From the NCBI GenBank assembly GCA_016872155.1, contig VHBB01000006.1:1-64000 (forward strand): 64,000 bases of DNA, in the 5' to 3' direction. Source of the DNA: Sphingomonadales bacterium (GTDB taxonomy: Bacteria; Bacteroidota; Bacteroidia; Chitinophagales; Chitinophagaceae). The notes under the pieces are model-generated. The model was given only the letters and a program-made list of their open reading frames with translations. It was not told the origin of the DNA and searched no databases. The position numbers and the translations under genes are program-made. Each line of letters begins with the position of its first letter. Positions within the stretch are counted from its first letter, which is position 1. Below, in pieces: positions 57,415 through 64,000 of the stretch.

Positions 57415-58182
57415 ATGAATTACCATCTTTCGCAGATGCCCGACCGCTTGGCCAAACCTCGTGTGGCCGGTCTTACCATGGTCATGGACAAAGGACTCAG
57501 TACCGACGGGGCCAAGCATTTTATGAGCGTGTCTTATCCGCACGTCGATATTGTAAAGCTGGGTTTCGGTACCTCTTATGTATCTCCCAATTTGCGGGAG
57601 AAGCTAGAACTATACCGCTCTTATGACATTCCGGTTTATTTTGGAGGCACCTTGTTCGAGGCCTTTTTAATTCGCAACCAGTTCGAAGACTACATTGCTG
57701 TTTGCAAAGAGTTCGGGATCTCTTATATGGAGGTAAGTGACGGGTCCATAACCATTCCGCATGCCGAGAAATGTGGCTATATCGAAAAGCTAACCCGTTA
57801 TGGTACGGTACTTAGCGAGGTGGGCAGCAAAGATGCCGCGCACATTATTCCCCCGTATAAATGGATCGAGTTGATGAAGGCCGAGTTAGAAGCCGGCTCT
57901 AGTTATGTGATCGCCGAGGCCCGCGAGGCCGGTAATGTCGGTATCTATCGCGGTAGTGGGGAGGTGCGAGAAGGATTGGTGCAAGAGATATTGACCCAAA
58001 TTCCCGGCGAGAAGATCATTTGGGAAGCACCTCAAAAAGCGCAGCAACTTTATTTTATCGAACTCTTGGGTTGCAATGCCAACCTGGGCAATATTGCTCC
58101 CACCGAAGTTATTCCGCTCGAGGCCATGCGGGTGGGACTTCGTGGAGACACTTTTCATTTTTATCTTTCTTCGAAAGGCTGA
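57415..58182 (+). CDS. comA: phosphosulfolactate synthase (ComA-like)
   Basis: A 255-residue TIM-barrel protein of the ComA family, which adds sulfite to phosphoenolpyruvate. Recognisable blocks: GLTMVMDKGLS near 19-29, VDIVKLGFGTSYV, VYFGGTLFEAFLI, EVSDGSITIP and EAREAGNVGIYRGSG. In methanogens this starts coenzyme M synthesis, but no other such genes are here. In Bacteroidota a sulfonate could feed sulfonolipid or other sulfonated product synthesis; that is inference. aroE follows 4 bases after its stop. The promoter box TACATTTG ends 5 bases before the ATG. Confidence 0.85.
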   Translation: MNYHLSQMPDRLAKPRVAGLTMVMDKGLSTDGAKHFMSVSYPHVDIVKLGFGTSYVSPNLREKLELYRSYDIPVYFGGTLFEAFLIRNQFEDYIAVCKEFGISYMEVSDGSITIPHAEKCGYIEKLTRYGTVLSEVGSKDAAHIIPPYKWIELMKAELEAGSSYVIAEAREAGNVGIYRGSGEVREGLVQEILTQIPGEKIIWEAPQKAQQLYFIELLGCNANLGNIAPTEVIPLEAMRVGLRGDTFHFYLSSKG

Positions 58183-58186
58183 CCAC

Positions 58187-58918
58187 ATGCGTAGTTTCGG
58201 GTTGATAGGAAAATCGCTTAAGCACTCCTTCTCTCAACGCTATTTTTCTGAAAAGTTTGCCCGCGAAGCGATAACCGATTGTCGCTATGCGTTATTCGAG
58301 TTGAATACGATCGCTGAGCTGCCCGAGCTGCTACAAAAACGGCCCGATCTGCGAGGGCTTAACGTTACCATCCCTTTTAAGCAAGTGGTCATGGATTACC
58401 TGAGCGAGCAGCATATACCTGCCGAGATCGGCGCTTGTAATTGTATCGCCATAAAAGAGGGTAAACTAATCGGGTACAATACCGATTGGATAGGATTTGA
58501 ACAATCGTTGCGACCGCTACTCGAACCTCGTTACCGAGCGGCGTTGGTGCTGGGTACCGGAGGGGCTTCATTGGCGGTTACCTATGTGCTTCGCAAATTG
58601 GGCATTCCCTTTACGCAAGTGTCCAGAACAGCCTCGAGCGATACGATCCGTCACTATGCAACATTGACCGCCACAGATATACAAGCCCACCAGCTAATTA
58701 TCAACAGCACTCCGCTGGGCACGTTTCCGGATGTCGAATCGTTACCCGACCTTCCTTATCAAGGGTTGGGAGCAGGGCATTTGCTCTACGATCTTGTCTA
58801 TAATCCTTCGGTAAGTTCTTTTTTGCAGCAAGGCCTATCGGTCGGTGCTCGCATCAAGAACGGAGAAGAAATGTTGCAACGGCAAGCCGAAGAGAGTTGG
58901 AAAATTTGGAATCAATAA
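58187..58918 (+). CDS. aroE: shikimate dehydrogenase
   Basis: A 243-residue AroE, which reduces 3-dehydroshikimate with NADPH. The substrate residues are in place: SLKHSFS (10-16), K65 in NVTIPFKQ and D100 in GYNTDWIG. The nucleotide-binding glycine loop is GTGGAS, and INSTPLGT gives the typical later block. The start at 58187 lies 4 bases after the phosphosulfolactate synthase stop, implying coupled translation; the frame continues back to 58076 within that gene and is not used. The end is 17 bases before the convergent thioesterase stop. Confidence 0.93.
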   Translation: MRSFGLIGKSLKHSFSQRYFSEKFAREAITDCRYALFELNTIAELPELLQKRPDLRGLNVTIPFKQVVMDYLSEQHIPAEIGACNCIAIKEGKLIGYNTDWIGFEQSLRPLLEPRYRAALVLGTGGASLAVTYVLRKLGIPFTQVSRTASSDTIRHYATLTATDIQAHQLIINSTPLGTFPDVESLPDLPYQGLGAGHLLYDLVYNPSVSSFLQQGLSVGARIKNGEEMLQRQAEESWKIWNQ

Positions 58919-58935
58919 GCGGGTCATCCTTGCAA

Positions 58936-59367
58936 TCAACTCGCTAGTTGTTGCCTGGCGCTTTCAGAAAGTGCTACTACTTTTTTCTTTTCGTAGTCAT
59001 AGCAGACCATAGTGGTAACGGCGAGTACGGCCAGCACAGGTTGGCCTTGGTGCAGGGTCTCTAGTTTATAAAAAAGATCGAATCCCTTACTGGTAAAAGA
59101 ACCTGCTTGAACATGGGCAATAATAGGGTTGCCGTAGTGTAATTCAACGCGCAACTCGAATTGGGCCTTGGTCAGTATCATGCCTGCACCCTCGAGTTGT
59201 AACTCGCTGTATCCTTTGGCGGCTAAAAATTGCACCCGGGCCTCTTGCAGCAAGGCCATGATGCGGTCGTTGCCCACATGCCCGCCATAGTTAAGGTCGG
59301 TAATGCGTAAGGGAATTTCGCATTGAAAAGAAAACTGTTCGGGTAGCAGCGATTTGAGCGAAGACAT
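58936..59367 (-). CDS. acyl-CoA thioesterase-like hot-dog protein (4HBT family)
   Basis: A 143-residue single hot-dog domain. The active-site loop reads TDLNYGGHVGND, where the aspartate that is usual in YbgC-type enzymes (the second of the D-x-D pair) is asparagine. Some family members use other residues, so activity is possible but not assured. The QEARVQFLA helix and the FELRVELHYGNPI strand fit the fold. It lies 4 bases after rdgB on the same strand and is the last gene of a three-gene operon. The substrate is unknown. Confidence 0.82.
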   Translation of the reverse strand: MSSLKSLLPEQFSFQCEIPLRITDLNYGGHVGNDRIMALLQEARVQFLAAKGYSELQLEGAGMILTKAQFELRVELHYGNPIIAHVQAGSFTSKGFDLFYKLETLHQGQPVLAVLAVTTMVCYDYEKKKVVALSESARQQLAS

Positions 59368-59371
59368 GGGG

Positions 59372-59950
59372 CTATGGTTTGGAGAGTAAATGGTGCTTGA
59401 GTTGATCGAAGGCTTTTCTGCGGTGGCTGTAAAAACTTTTTTCGGCTAGCTCCATCTCTGCAAAACAGCGCGTGGCTCCTTCGGGAATAAATACCGGATC
59501 GTATCCGAATCCCCTTTGCCCGGATGGCTGCTCGGCAATACGCCCCTGGCAGATGCCCTCGAAAAAAAATTCCTTTCCTCGTTCTATAAGAGAGATCACG
59601 GTCCTGAATTGTGCGGTGCGGGGTTGACCCTGGGTGAGCGAGGCAAGCAGTTTGGCCATGTGTTGATCGGCCGTAGCCGTTGCGCCGGCGTATCGGGCGG
59701 TATGCACACCCGGCGCACCACCCAGTGCCATTACCTCGAGCCCGGTATCTTCACTAAAGCAATCTTGGCCGGTAAGCCGGTAGATGATCTTCGATTTTTC
59801 GAGTGCATTGGCCCAAAGCGTATCGTGTGGCTCTTCGATCGTAATATTGATACCCGCCTCTTGAAGAGTGACCAGGGTAAATGCGTTGTCGAGCAGCGCG
59901 CGCACCTCTTGTACCTTGTGAGCATTGTTGGTGGCAAAGATCAGTTTCAT
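59372..59950 (-). CDS. rdgB: RdgB/HAM1-family dITP/XTP pyrophosphatase
   Basis: A 192-residue nucleotide-pool sanitising enzyme that removes inosine and xanthosine triphosphates. It starts MKLIFATNNAHKVQEV with the family's N-terminal ATNN-x-x-K motif. Other blocks: FSEDTGLEVMALGGAPGVHTARYAG near 65-90, and FGYDPVFIPEG with FAEMELAEKSFYSHRRKAF near the end. Size is typical. The psi-like gene lies 18 bases upstream and the thioesterase 4 bases downstream, so the three are one operon. Confidence 0.93.
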   Translation of the reverse strand: MKLIFATNNAHKVQEVRALLDNAFTLVTLQEAGINITIEEPHDTLWANALEKSKIIYRLTGQDCFSEDTGLEVMALGGAPGVHTARYAGATATADQHMAKLLASLTQGQPRTAQFRTVISLIERGKEFFFEGICQGRIAEQPSGQRGFGYDPVFIPEGATRCFAEMELAEKSFYSHRRKAFDQLKHHLLSKP

Positions 59951-59968
59951 ACAAGGGGGTTAATCGAC

Positions 59969-60421
59969 TTAAAGATTGAAAAGTCTTTTGAGCGAGGCCC
60001 AGCATTGTTTTCTCTCTTCGGTGTCTTGAGCTAGTAAGGCTAGTGATGGAGCATGCATAAAGGTGCATCCTTTCCAGGCTTGTAGCTGATAGCGCGGAAA
60101 ATCGACCGGAAGATCAAGATCGGTAGGGCTTACGCCAAAGCAAAGCACCATGCGGGGCGAAAAGAAGTCCAGTAACTCTTGCGGGGTAGTCGAGGCGTAT
60201 CCAAACCTGTTAAACACGGCTACATCCGCTACTGTTAGTTTACAGGCGTTCAGTAAACGGGTCAAGAAGGGTAGGTCCTCGTCGGTCAAAAAAGGAGCCT
60301 TGTCGTGGTTAACCACCACCAATACAGGTTTTACCCTTCCTCCCAGCCACCTGAATGTGGGCTGCTCGGCCACCAGAAGGCCTTGATACAGATTGGCCAG
60401 CAAGTGCTGATCTACTATCAT
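59969..60421 (-). CDS. conserved protein, possibly related to DNA polymerase III psi (HolD)
   Basis: A 150-residue protein from the ATG at 60421; a TTG at 60436 would add five residues. No family was recognised with certainty. The pattern of a central strand (PVLVVVNHDK), a helix FLTRLLNACKLTVADV, a second strand FSPRMVLCFGV and an ending PSLALLAQ, then a short gap and CWASLKRLF recalls HolD-type psi subunits, which contain a P-x-L-x-x-L run and a K-x-x-LW-x-x-L ending. I treat that as a remote resemblance only. rdgB follows by 18 bases. Confidence 0.55.
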   Translation of the reverse strand: MIVDQHLLANLYQGLLVAEQPTFRWLGGRVKPVLVVVNHDKAPFLTDEDLPFLTRLLNACKLTVADVAVFNRFGYASTTPQELLDFFSPRMVLCFGVSPTDLDLPVDFPRYQLQAWKGCTFMHAPSLALLAQDTEERKQCWASLKRLFNL

Positions 60422-60505
60422 ATTATTAAGTTCCAAGGCCTTATTTTTTGTACTAATAACTGTTAGTTTTTTTTCGTTTCTTCGCCGCTGTAAAAGTAGC
60501 GAAAT

Positions 60506-61570
60506 ATGACAGCTGCGATGGATATAAAGATCATACGTGCCGCCAGTAGCAAATTAGCGGGAATGGACCTGAAGGGGATCGCGTTTGGAAAATATTTTTC
60601 CGATCACATGCTCGAGGCCGATTACATAGACGGGCAGTGGCAGTCAGCCGTTATTAGACCGTATCAACCGTTGTCGTTGAGCCCTTCAGTAGCGGCCCTT
60701 CACTATGGGCAGGCCATTTTTGAAGGGATCAAGGCCTACAAGGATCCCAAGGGGAACCCCTCTATATTTAGACCGCATGATAATTTTATTCGTTTCAATA
60801 TCTCGGCAGAACGTATGCAAATGCCGGCCGTTCCCGAAGAGTTATTTATGCAGGGGATGTTTCAATTGGTAAGACTAGATCAGCAATGGATTCCTCCGTA
60901 TACCGATCACTCTTTATACATAAGACCCTTTATGTTCTCTTCGGACGAACTGATCGGGGTTCGTCCTTCTGACAATTATAAGTTCCTGATTATTTTAAGC
61001 CCAACCGGTCCCTACTATGCGGCCCCCATGAAGATCTGGGTAGAAGAAAAATATGTGCGGGCCGTGAGTGGTGGGGTAGGGTTTGCCAAGTCTGCAGGAA
61101 ACTACGGAGGCGCCATGTATGCCACCGCGCAGGCCAGAAAAAGAGGATACGACCAGGTATTGTGGACCGATCCGGTCGAGCATCGATATGTTCAGGAGTG
61201 CGGCACCATGAATGTTTTCTTTATTATCGACAACAAGGCAATTACGCCTGATCTTAGTGAAGGCACCATCTTGGCGGGGGTCACCAGAAATTCGGTAATG
61301 ACCCTTTTACAAGAAAGGGGATTTCAGATCGAGGAGCGCCCCATTGATATGGGCGAAGTAATGGCGGCTTACAAGAGTGGATCGTTGAAAGAAGTATTCG
61401 GTACCGGCACCGCGGCCACCATCTCGCTGATAAAAGAGTTATGTTACAAAGAAACGGTGATGCAATTCGATGTCGATTCATGGACGACGGCCCCTGCCAT
61501 TAAAAAGCAGTTGACCGATATTCGAGAAGGTCGCATCGACGATACGCACGGCTGGATGCAGCCTGTTTAG
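60506..61570 (+). CDS. ilvE: branched-chain amino acid aminotransferase
   Basis: A 354-residue fold-type IV enzyme, of the long form seen in Bacteroidota and eukaryotes. It interconverts valine, leucine and isoleucine with their 2-oxo acids. The Schiff-base lysine is in FAKSAGNYGG near residue 195, with the conserved glutamate in QECGTMNVFF and the ALHYGQAIFEGIKAY N-terminal block. The FGTGTAATIS stretch binds phosphate. Start: ATG at 60506; the ATG at 60518 (MDIKII) is also possible. It ends at a strong terminator at 61596. The fused E1 at 10.8 kb would use the oxo acids it makes. Confidence 0.93.
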   Translation: MTAAMDIKIIRAASSKLAGMDLKGIAFGKYFSDHMLEADYIDGQWQSAVIRPYQPLSLSPSVAALHYGQAIFEGIKAYKDPKGNPSIFRPHDNFIRFNISAERMQMPAVPEELFMQGMFQLVRLDQQWIPPYTDHSLYIRPFMFSSDELIGVRPSDNYKFLIILSPTGPYYAAPMKIWVEEKYVRAVSGGVGFAKSAGNYGGAMYATAQARKRGYDQVLWTDPVEHRYVQECGTMNVFFIIDNKAITPDLSEGTILAGVTRNSVMTLLQERGFQIEERPIDMGEVMAAYKSGSLKEVFGTGTAATISLIKELCYKETVMQFDVDSWTTAPAIKKQLTDIREGRIDDTHGWMQPV

Positions 61571-61595
61571 TATCCATCATAATTGGTATATTCGA

Positions 61596-61618
61596 GGGTC
61601 GCCACTGGCGACCCTTTT
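61596..61618 (+). terminator. intrinsic terminator between ilvE and a CHU_C gene
   Basis: GGGTCGCC (61596-61603) and GGCGACCC (61607-61614) pair around an ACT loop and are followed by TTTT. It lies 26 bases after the ilvE stop and only 4 bases before the next ATG, so it may also hold off or attenuate the downstream gene. Confidence 0.8.
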
Positions 61619-61622
61619 GCTT

Positions 61623-63860
61623 ATGCGAAATCAGCTCGCACTGTTTATTCTATTATCGCTTTGCGCTACTTCTATGCTGGCGCAGTTTACCCCAGTAGCC
61701 GTAACCGGATTCAACCACGATATAGTGGCTGAGGCTGGAACCAGTTCGCTGGCGGTTACGAGTACGCAGATCGATGGACCTAATGTGACCGCATCTAACA
61801 GTGTGCTGTATACTGCTGGTTTTGCAGCCACCAATACGATTAGCGCCGGAGGATTGCCCAATGCAGGTACGTTTAGTTCTACCACCGCCGGATCGTATGC
61901 ACTAGCAGCCTACACAGGTAATAACGCGCTGATCGTGCCTCGTAGCCAGTCGGGTACGCTTTCTCTTCAAACCCCGGCCGCCTATACCAAGATCAGGTTA
62001 CTTGCTTTTTCTGCAGAAGCCAATACAGTTGCCTGTTTGCTCAACATCAGTTTAACATTTAGCGATGGTACCATTACGCCTTATCTTACCAATTACACCC
62101 TCTCGGATTGGTTTGGAGGAATGGTCAATGTGGTCAGTCAGGGAATGGGGAGGGTCAAACGAGTGGCCGCTGGTCCTTATACTCCCGAGGGAATTACGAC
62201 AAACGATCCCCGGTTTTATTTCATTGAGATAACACTAAATTGTACCGACCGTTCCAAGTTGTTGCAAACTGTTCGCATTAACAATGTTTCCGCTGGTACC
62301 ACATCGGTTTATCCTAATGCCGTATTCATGGGTCTGTCTGGCACTGCATTCTCTCAAGCCATTGCTCCTGTCATTACGGCTTCTGATTGTACGGGGCCTA
62401 CCGGAGTCATTGCTCTTACGGTAAGTGGCGGCAGTTCTTATACCTATGCGTGGAATACGAATCCCATTCAAACGACTTCGACCGCTACCGGTCTGGCACC
62501 CGGTAATTACAATTGTGTGATTACCGATGCCGCAGGATGTACGACCACTTTCAATGGTACGGTATCGCTCAACAACAATGCCACGATCTCGATTGCGGCC
62601 ACTCCCTCTGTTATTTGCAATGGAGGGTCTACCCAACTAACCGTAGTGCCGGGCACGGGAACACTCACTGATTATAGTTGGACACCCGGCACCCTCTCTG
62701 GTACTTCAATTACCATTAGTCCTACAGCTACGACCACCTACATTGTATCGGGCACCAATGGCTTAGGTTGCACGGCAGCTGCTCAATTTACCGTTAATGT
62801 GCAAGCCATTCCTGCAGCACCGATGGCTAACCCTGTTGCTGTGTGCAATGGTGCTACAGCAACACTTACCCTTAGCGCCCCTAATCCTTCACTCGCGTAT
62901 AATTGGTACAATACGGCCACCGGCGGAACAGCACTGGTTACAGCCAATTCGTACAGCGTAACCAACGTTACGGCGCCAGCCACGTATTTTGTAGAGGCCG
63001 TTAGTAGTGCCGGATGTACGAGTGACAGCAGAACTGCTGCTTCAATAACGGTCAATCCCATTCCGGGCTCGGCCTTGCTAGCTGATACGGCCGTATGCCC
63101 GGTAACAGATGCCATCCTTCGCGTACGTAATGCCATCGATCCGTTGCTAACCTATCGTTGGTACAGTGCGCTTAGCGGAGGAGCTCCTGTGGCGACAGGC
63201 TATACGTTCACGATCGTTGGTGTCTCGGCCCCTGCTGTTTGGTATGTCGAGGCGGTCAGCACTGCGGGATGCGTTAGTACCCCCCGTGAGCGAATGGCGG
63301 TTTCGCTTATTGCACCCTTACCGGCGCCGGTGGTGGCTATCGATACGATATCGTTCTCGTCACTGAGTTTTTCTTGGCCCGCTGTTGCGGGGGCTACCGG
63401 TTATCTGGTGAGCAGCAATGCGGGCACTACATATCTGCCACCCAGCTCGGGCAGCAGTGGTACCCGCCATGTAATAAGCGGATTGCCCGGTAATACGTCT
63501 GTAACCCTATTGGTCAAAGCCACAGGGCCTACTGTTTGTCAGACCAGCGCAGCTTCGCTTCCGGTCTCGGCCACCACATTGAGTACCCGCGAGATCTTTG
63601 TGCCCAATGTATTTACACCGAATGGCGATGGAAAAAATGATGTGCTTCGGGTCTTTGGAAATTACATTCGGTCCATAGACTTCAAGATCTTTAATCAATG
63701 GGGGCAATTGATCTTTTCCAGCACCGATGCTTCGGTGGGATGGGACGGAAAACACAAGGGGCAGTTGCAGCCGGTAGGCGTGTATACCTACACGTTAAAA
63801 TTAGTTCGTCAAGATGGCACGAGCGTTATAAAAAAAGGAGCCGTCAACTTAATTCAATAA
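61623..63860 (+). CDS. secreted surface protein with Ig-like repeats and a CHU_C sorting domain
   Basis: A 745-residue exported protein. Start at the ATG at 61623 (MRNQLALFIL); the signal peptide ends MLAQ. The N-terminal part (about 20-240) is an unassigned beta-rich domain. From about 250 there are several Ig/PKD-like repeats with paired cysteines (YNCVITDAAGC, VICNGGSTQLTV, TYFVEAVSSAGC). A fibronectin III-like domain follows at about 565-655 (ISFSSLSFSWPAV). The C-terminus is CHU_C (FVPNVFTPNGDGKND, ending KGAVNLIQ), the T9SS type B signal. It is followed 2 bases later by a PorP/SprF gene, as usual for such pairs. Confidence 0.9.
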   Translation: MRNQLALFILLSLCATSMLAQFTPVAVTGFNHDIVAEAGTSSLAVTSTQIDGPNVTASNSVLYTAGFAATNTISAGGLPNAGTFSSTTAGSYALAAYTGNNALIVPRSQSGTLSLQTPAAYTKIRLLAFSAEANTVACLLNISLTFSDGTITPYLTNYTLSDWFGGMVNVVSQGMGRVKRVAAGPYTPEGITTNDPRFYFIEITLNCTDRSKLLQTVRINNVSAGTTSVYPNAVFMGLSGTAFSQAIAPVITASDCTGPTGVIALTVSGGSSYTYAWNTNPIQTTSTATGLAPGNYNCVITDAAGCTTTFNGTVSLNNNATISIAATPSVICNGGSTQLTVVPGTGTLTDYSWTPGTLSGTSITISPTATTTYIVSGTNGLGCTAAAQFTVNVQAIPAAPMANPVAVCNGATATLTLSAPNPSLAYNWYNTATGGTALVTANSYSVTNVTAPATYFVEAVSSAGCTSDSRTAASITVNPIPGSALLADTAVCPVTDAILRVRNAIDPLLTYRWYSALSGGAPVATGYTFTIVGVSAPAVWYVEAVSTAGCVSTPRERMAVSLIAPLPAPVVAIDTISFSSLSFSWPAVAGATGYLVSSNAGTTYLPPSSGSSGTRHVISGLPGNTSVTLLVKATGPTVCQTSAASLPVSATTLSTREIFVPNVFTPNGDGKNDVLRVFGNYIRSIDFKIFNQWGQLIFSSTDASVGWDGKHKGQLQPVGVYTYTLKLVRQDGTSVIKKGAVNLIQ

Positions 63861-63862
63861 GC

Positions 63863-64000
63863 TTGAAAAATGTAGTCATCATAATTGTTACTTGTTTGGT
63901 TTGCCAGTGGAGTGCTGCGCAAACGGATCCTCACTTTTCGCAGTTCTATGCATATCCTCTGGGATTAAATCCCGGATTGGCCGGTGTAAACGGAGGAGAT
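63863..64000 (+). CDS. PorP/SprF-family T9SS outer-membrane protein, 5' part only
   Basis: The first 46 codons, running off the window. It starts at a TTG at 63863, 2 bases after the CHU_C gene. A signal peptide (ending WSAAQ) is followed by TDPHFSQFYAYPLGLNPGLAG, the recognisable beginning of PorP/SprF proteins (the family begins DPHFSQFY-x-x-P-x-x-xNPA). These barrels attach type B cargo to the cell surface, and the one following a CHU_C gene is usually its dedicated partner. The rest of the gene lies beyond base 64000. Confidence 0.9.
   Translation, partial: MKNVVIIIVTCLVCQWSAAQTDPHFSQFYAYPLGLNPGLAGVNGGD

Overview
The window comes from a Bacteroidota genome, most likely Chitinophagaceae or a close relative. 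The sequence evidence is: -7 boxes of the form TAnnTTTG (several with TTTG 18-20 bases upstream) and few Shine-Dalgarno sites; cargo and machinery of the type IX secretion system (T9SS), including a Plug/DUF5103 protein, a PorP/SprF protein and CHU_C or type A C-terminal sorting domains; a GLPGLI protein; a class III glutamine synthetase; a lipoprotein form of TamA (TamL); and an archaeal-type prolyl-tRNA synthetase. Genus level cannot be reached from the sequence alone. Most of the window is ordinary chromosomal core. The clearly accessory parts are about 1-1.7 kb and about 5.2-7.5 kb.

Layout. 0-3.3 kb: a HepT toxin whose MntA partner is interrupted by a stop codon, a GNAT acetyltransferase, three degenerate copies of one C-terminal tail, an unknown membrane protein and a DinB-like protein. 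3.4-7.5 kb: a dicarboxylate/amino-acid symporter, an SGNH hydrolase, an internally deleted T9SS cargo remnant and a frameshifted T9SS cargo pseudogene. 7.5-14 kb: an aminotransferase diverging from a CHU_C surface protein, a DUF1573 protein diverging from a fused branched-chain 2-oxo acid dehydrogenase E1, and YebC. 14-20.4 kb: two APC permeases, a second DAACS symporter, a DedA protein and an MFS carrier. 20.4-33 kb, mostly minus strand: an Uup-like ABC-F ATPase, a J-domain protein, an amidohydrolase lipoprotein, an Oar-like TonB-dependent receptor and TamB. 33-44.4 kb: isoaspartyl peptidase, FadL-type porin, lipoprotein, ProS, TruB, TamL, SpoU methylase, a LolC/E-type permease and the T9SS Plug protein. 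44.4-46.4 kb: SRP RNA, transaldolase and M19 dipeptidase. 46.4-54.8 kb: glnN diverging from purL-pyrG-yidC. 54.8-64 kb: a GLPGLI protein, a small secreted protein, a TPR protein, phosphosulfolactate synthase-aroE, a thioesterase/RdgB/psi-like operon, ilvE, and a CHU_C protein followed by the start of a PorP/SprF gene cut by the window edge.

How the genes fit together. Envelope biogenesis is over-represented: SRP RNA, YidC, LolC/E-type permease, TamL, TamB, FadL, the TonB receptor and T9SS components. Glutamine supply (GlnN) faces two enzymes of glutamine-dependent nucleotide synthesis (PurL, PyrG). IlvE and the fused E1 both act on branched-chain 2-oxo acids, although they are 47 kb apart.

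No CRISPR array, tRNA, rRNA operon, transposase, integrase or prophage was seen. I found no convincing undescribed multi-gene system. The best leads are several promoters placed 4-6 bases from start codons, the damaged HepT/MntA module, a repeated C-terminal tail family, a psi-like (HolD-like) protein next to rdgB, and a palindrome shared by two distant promoter regions.
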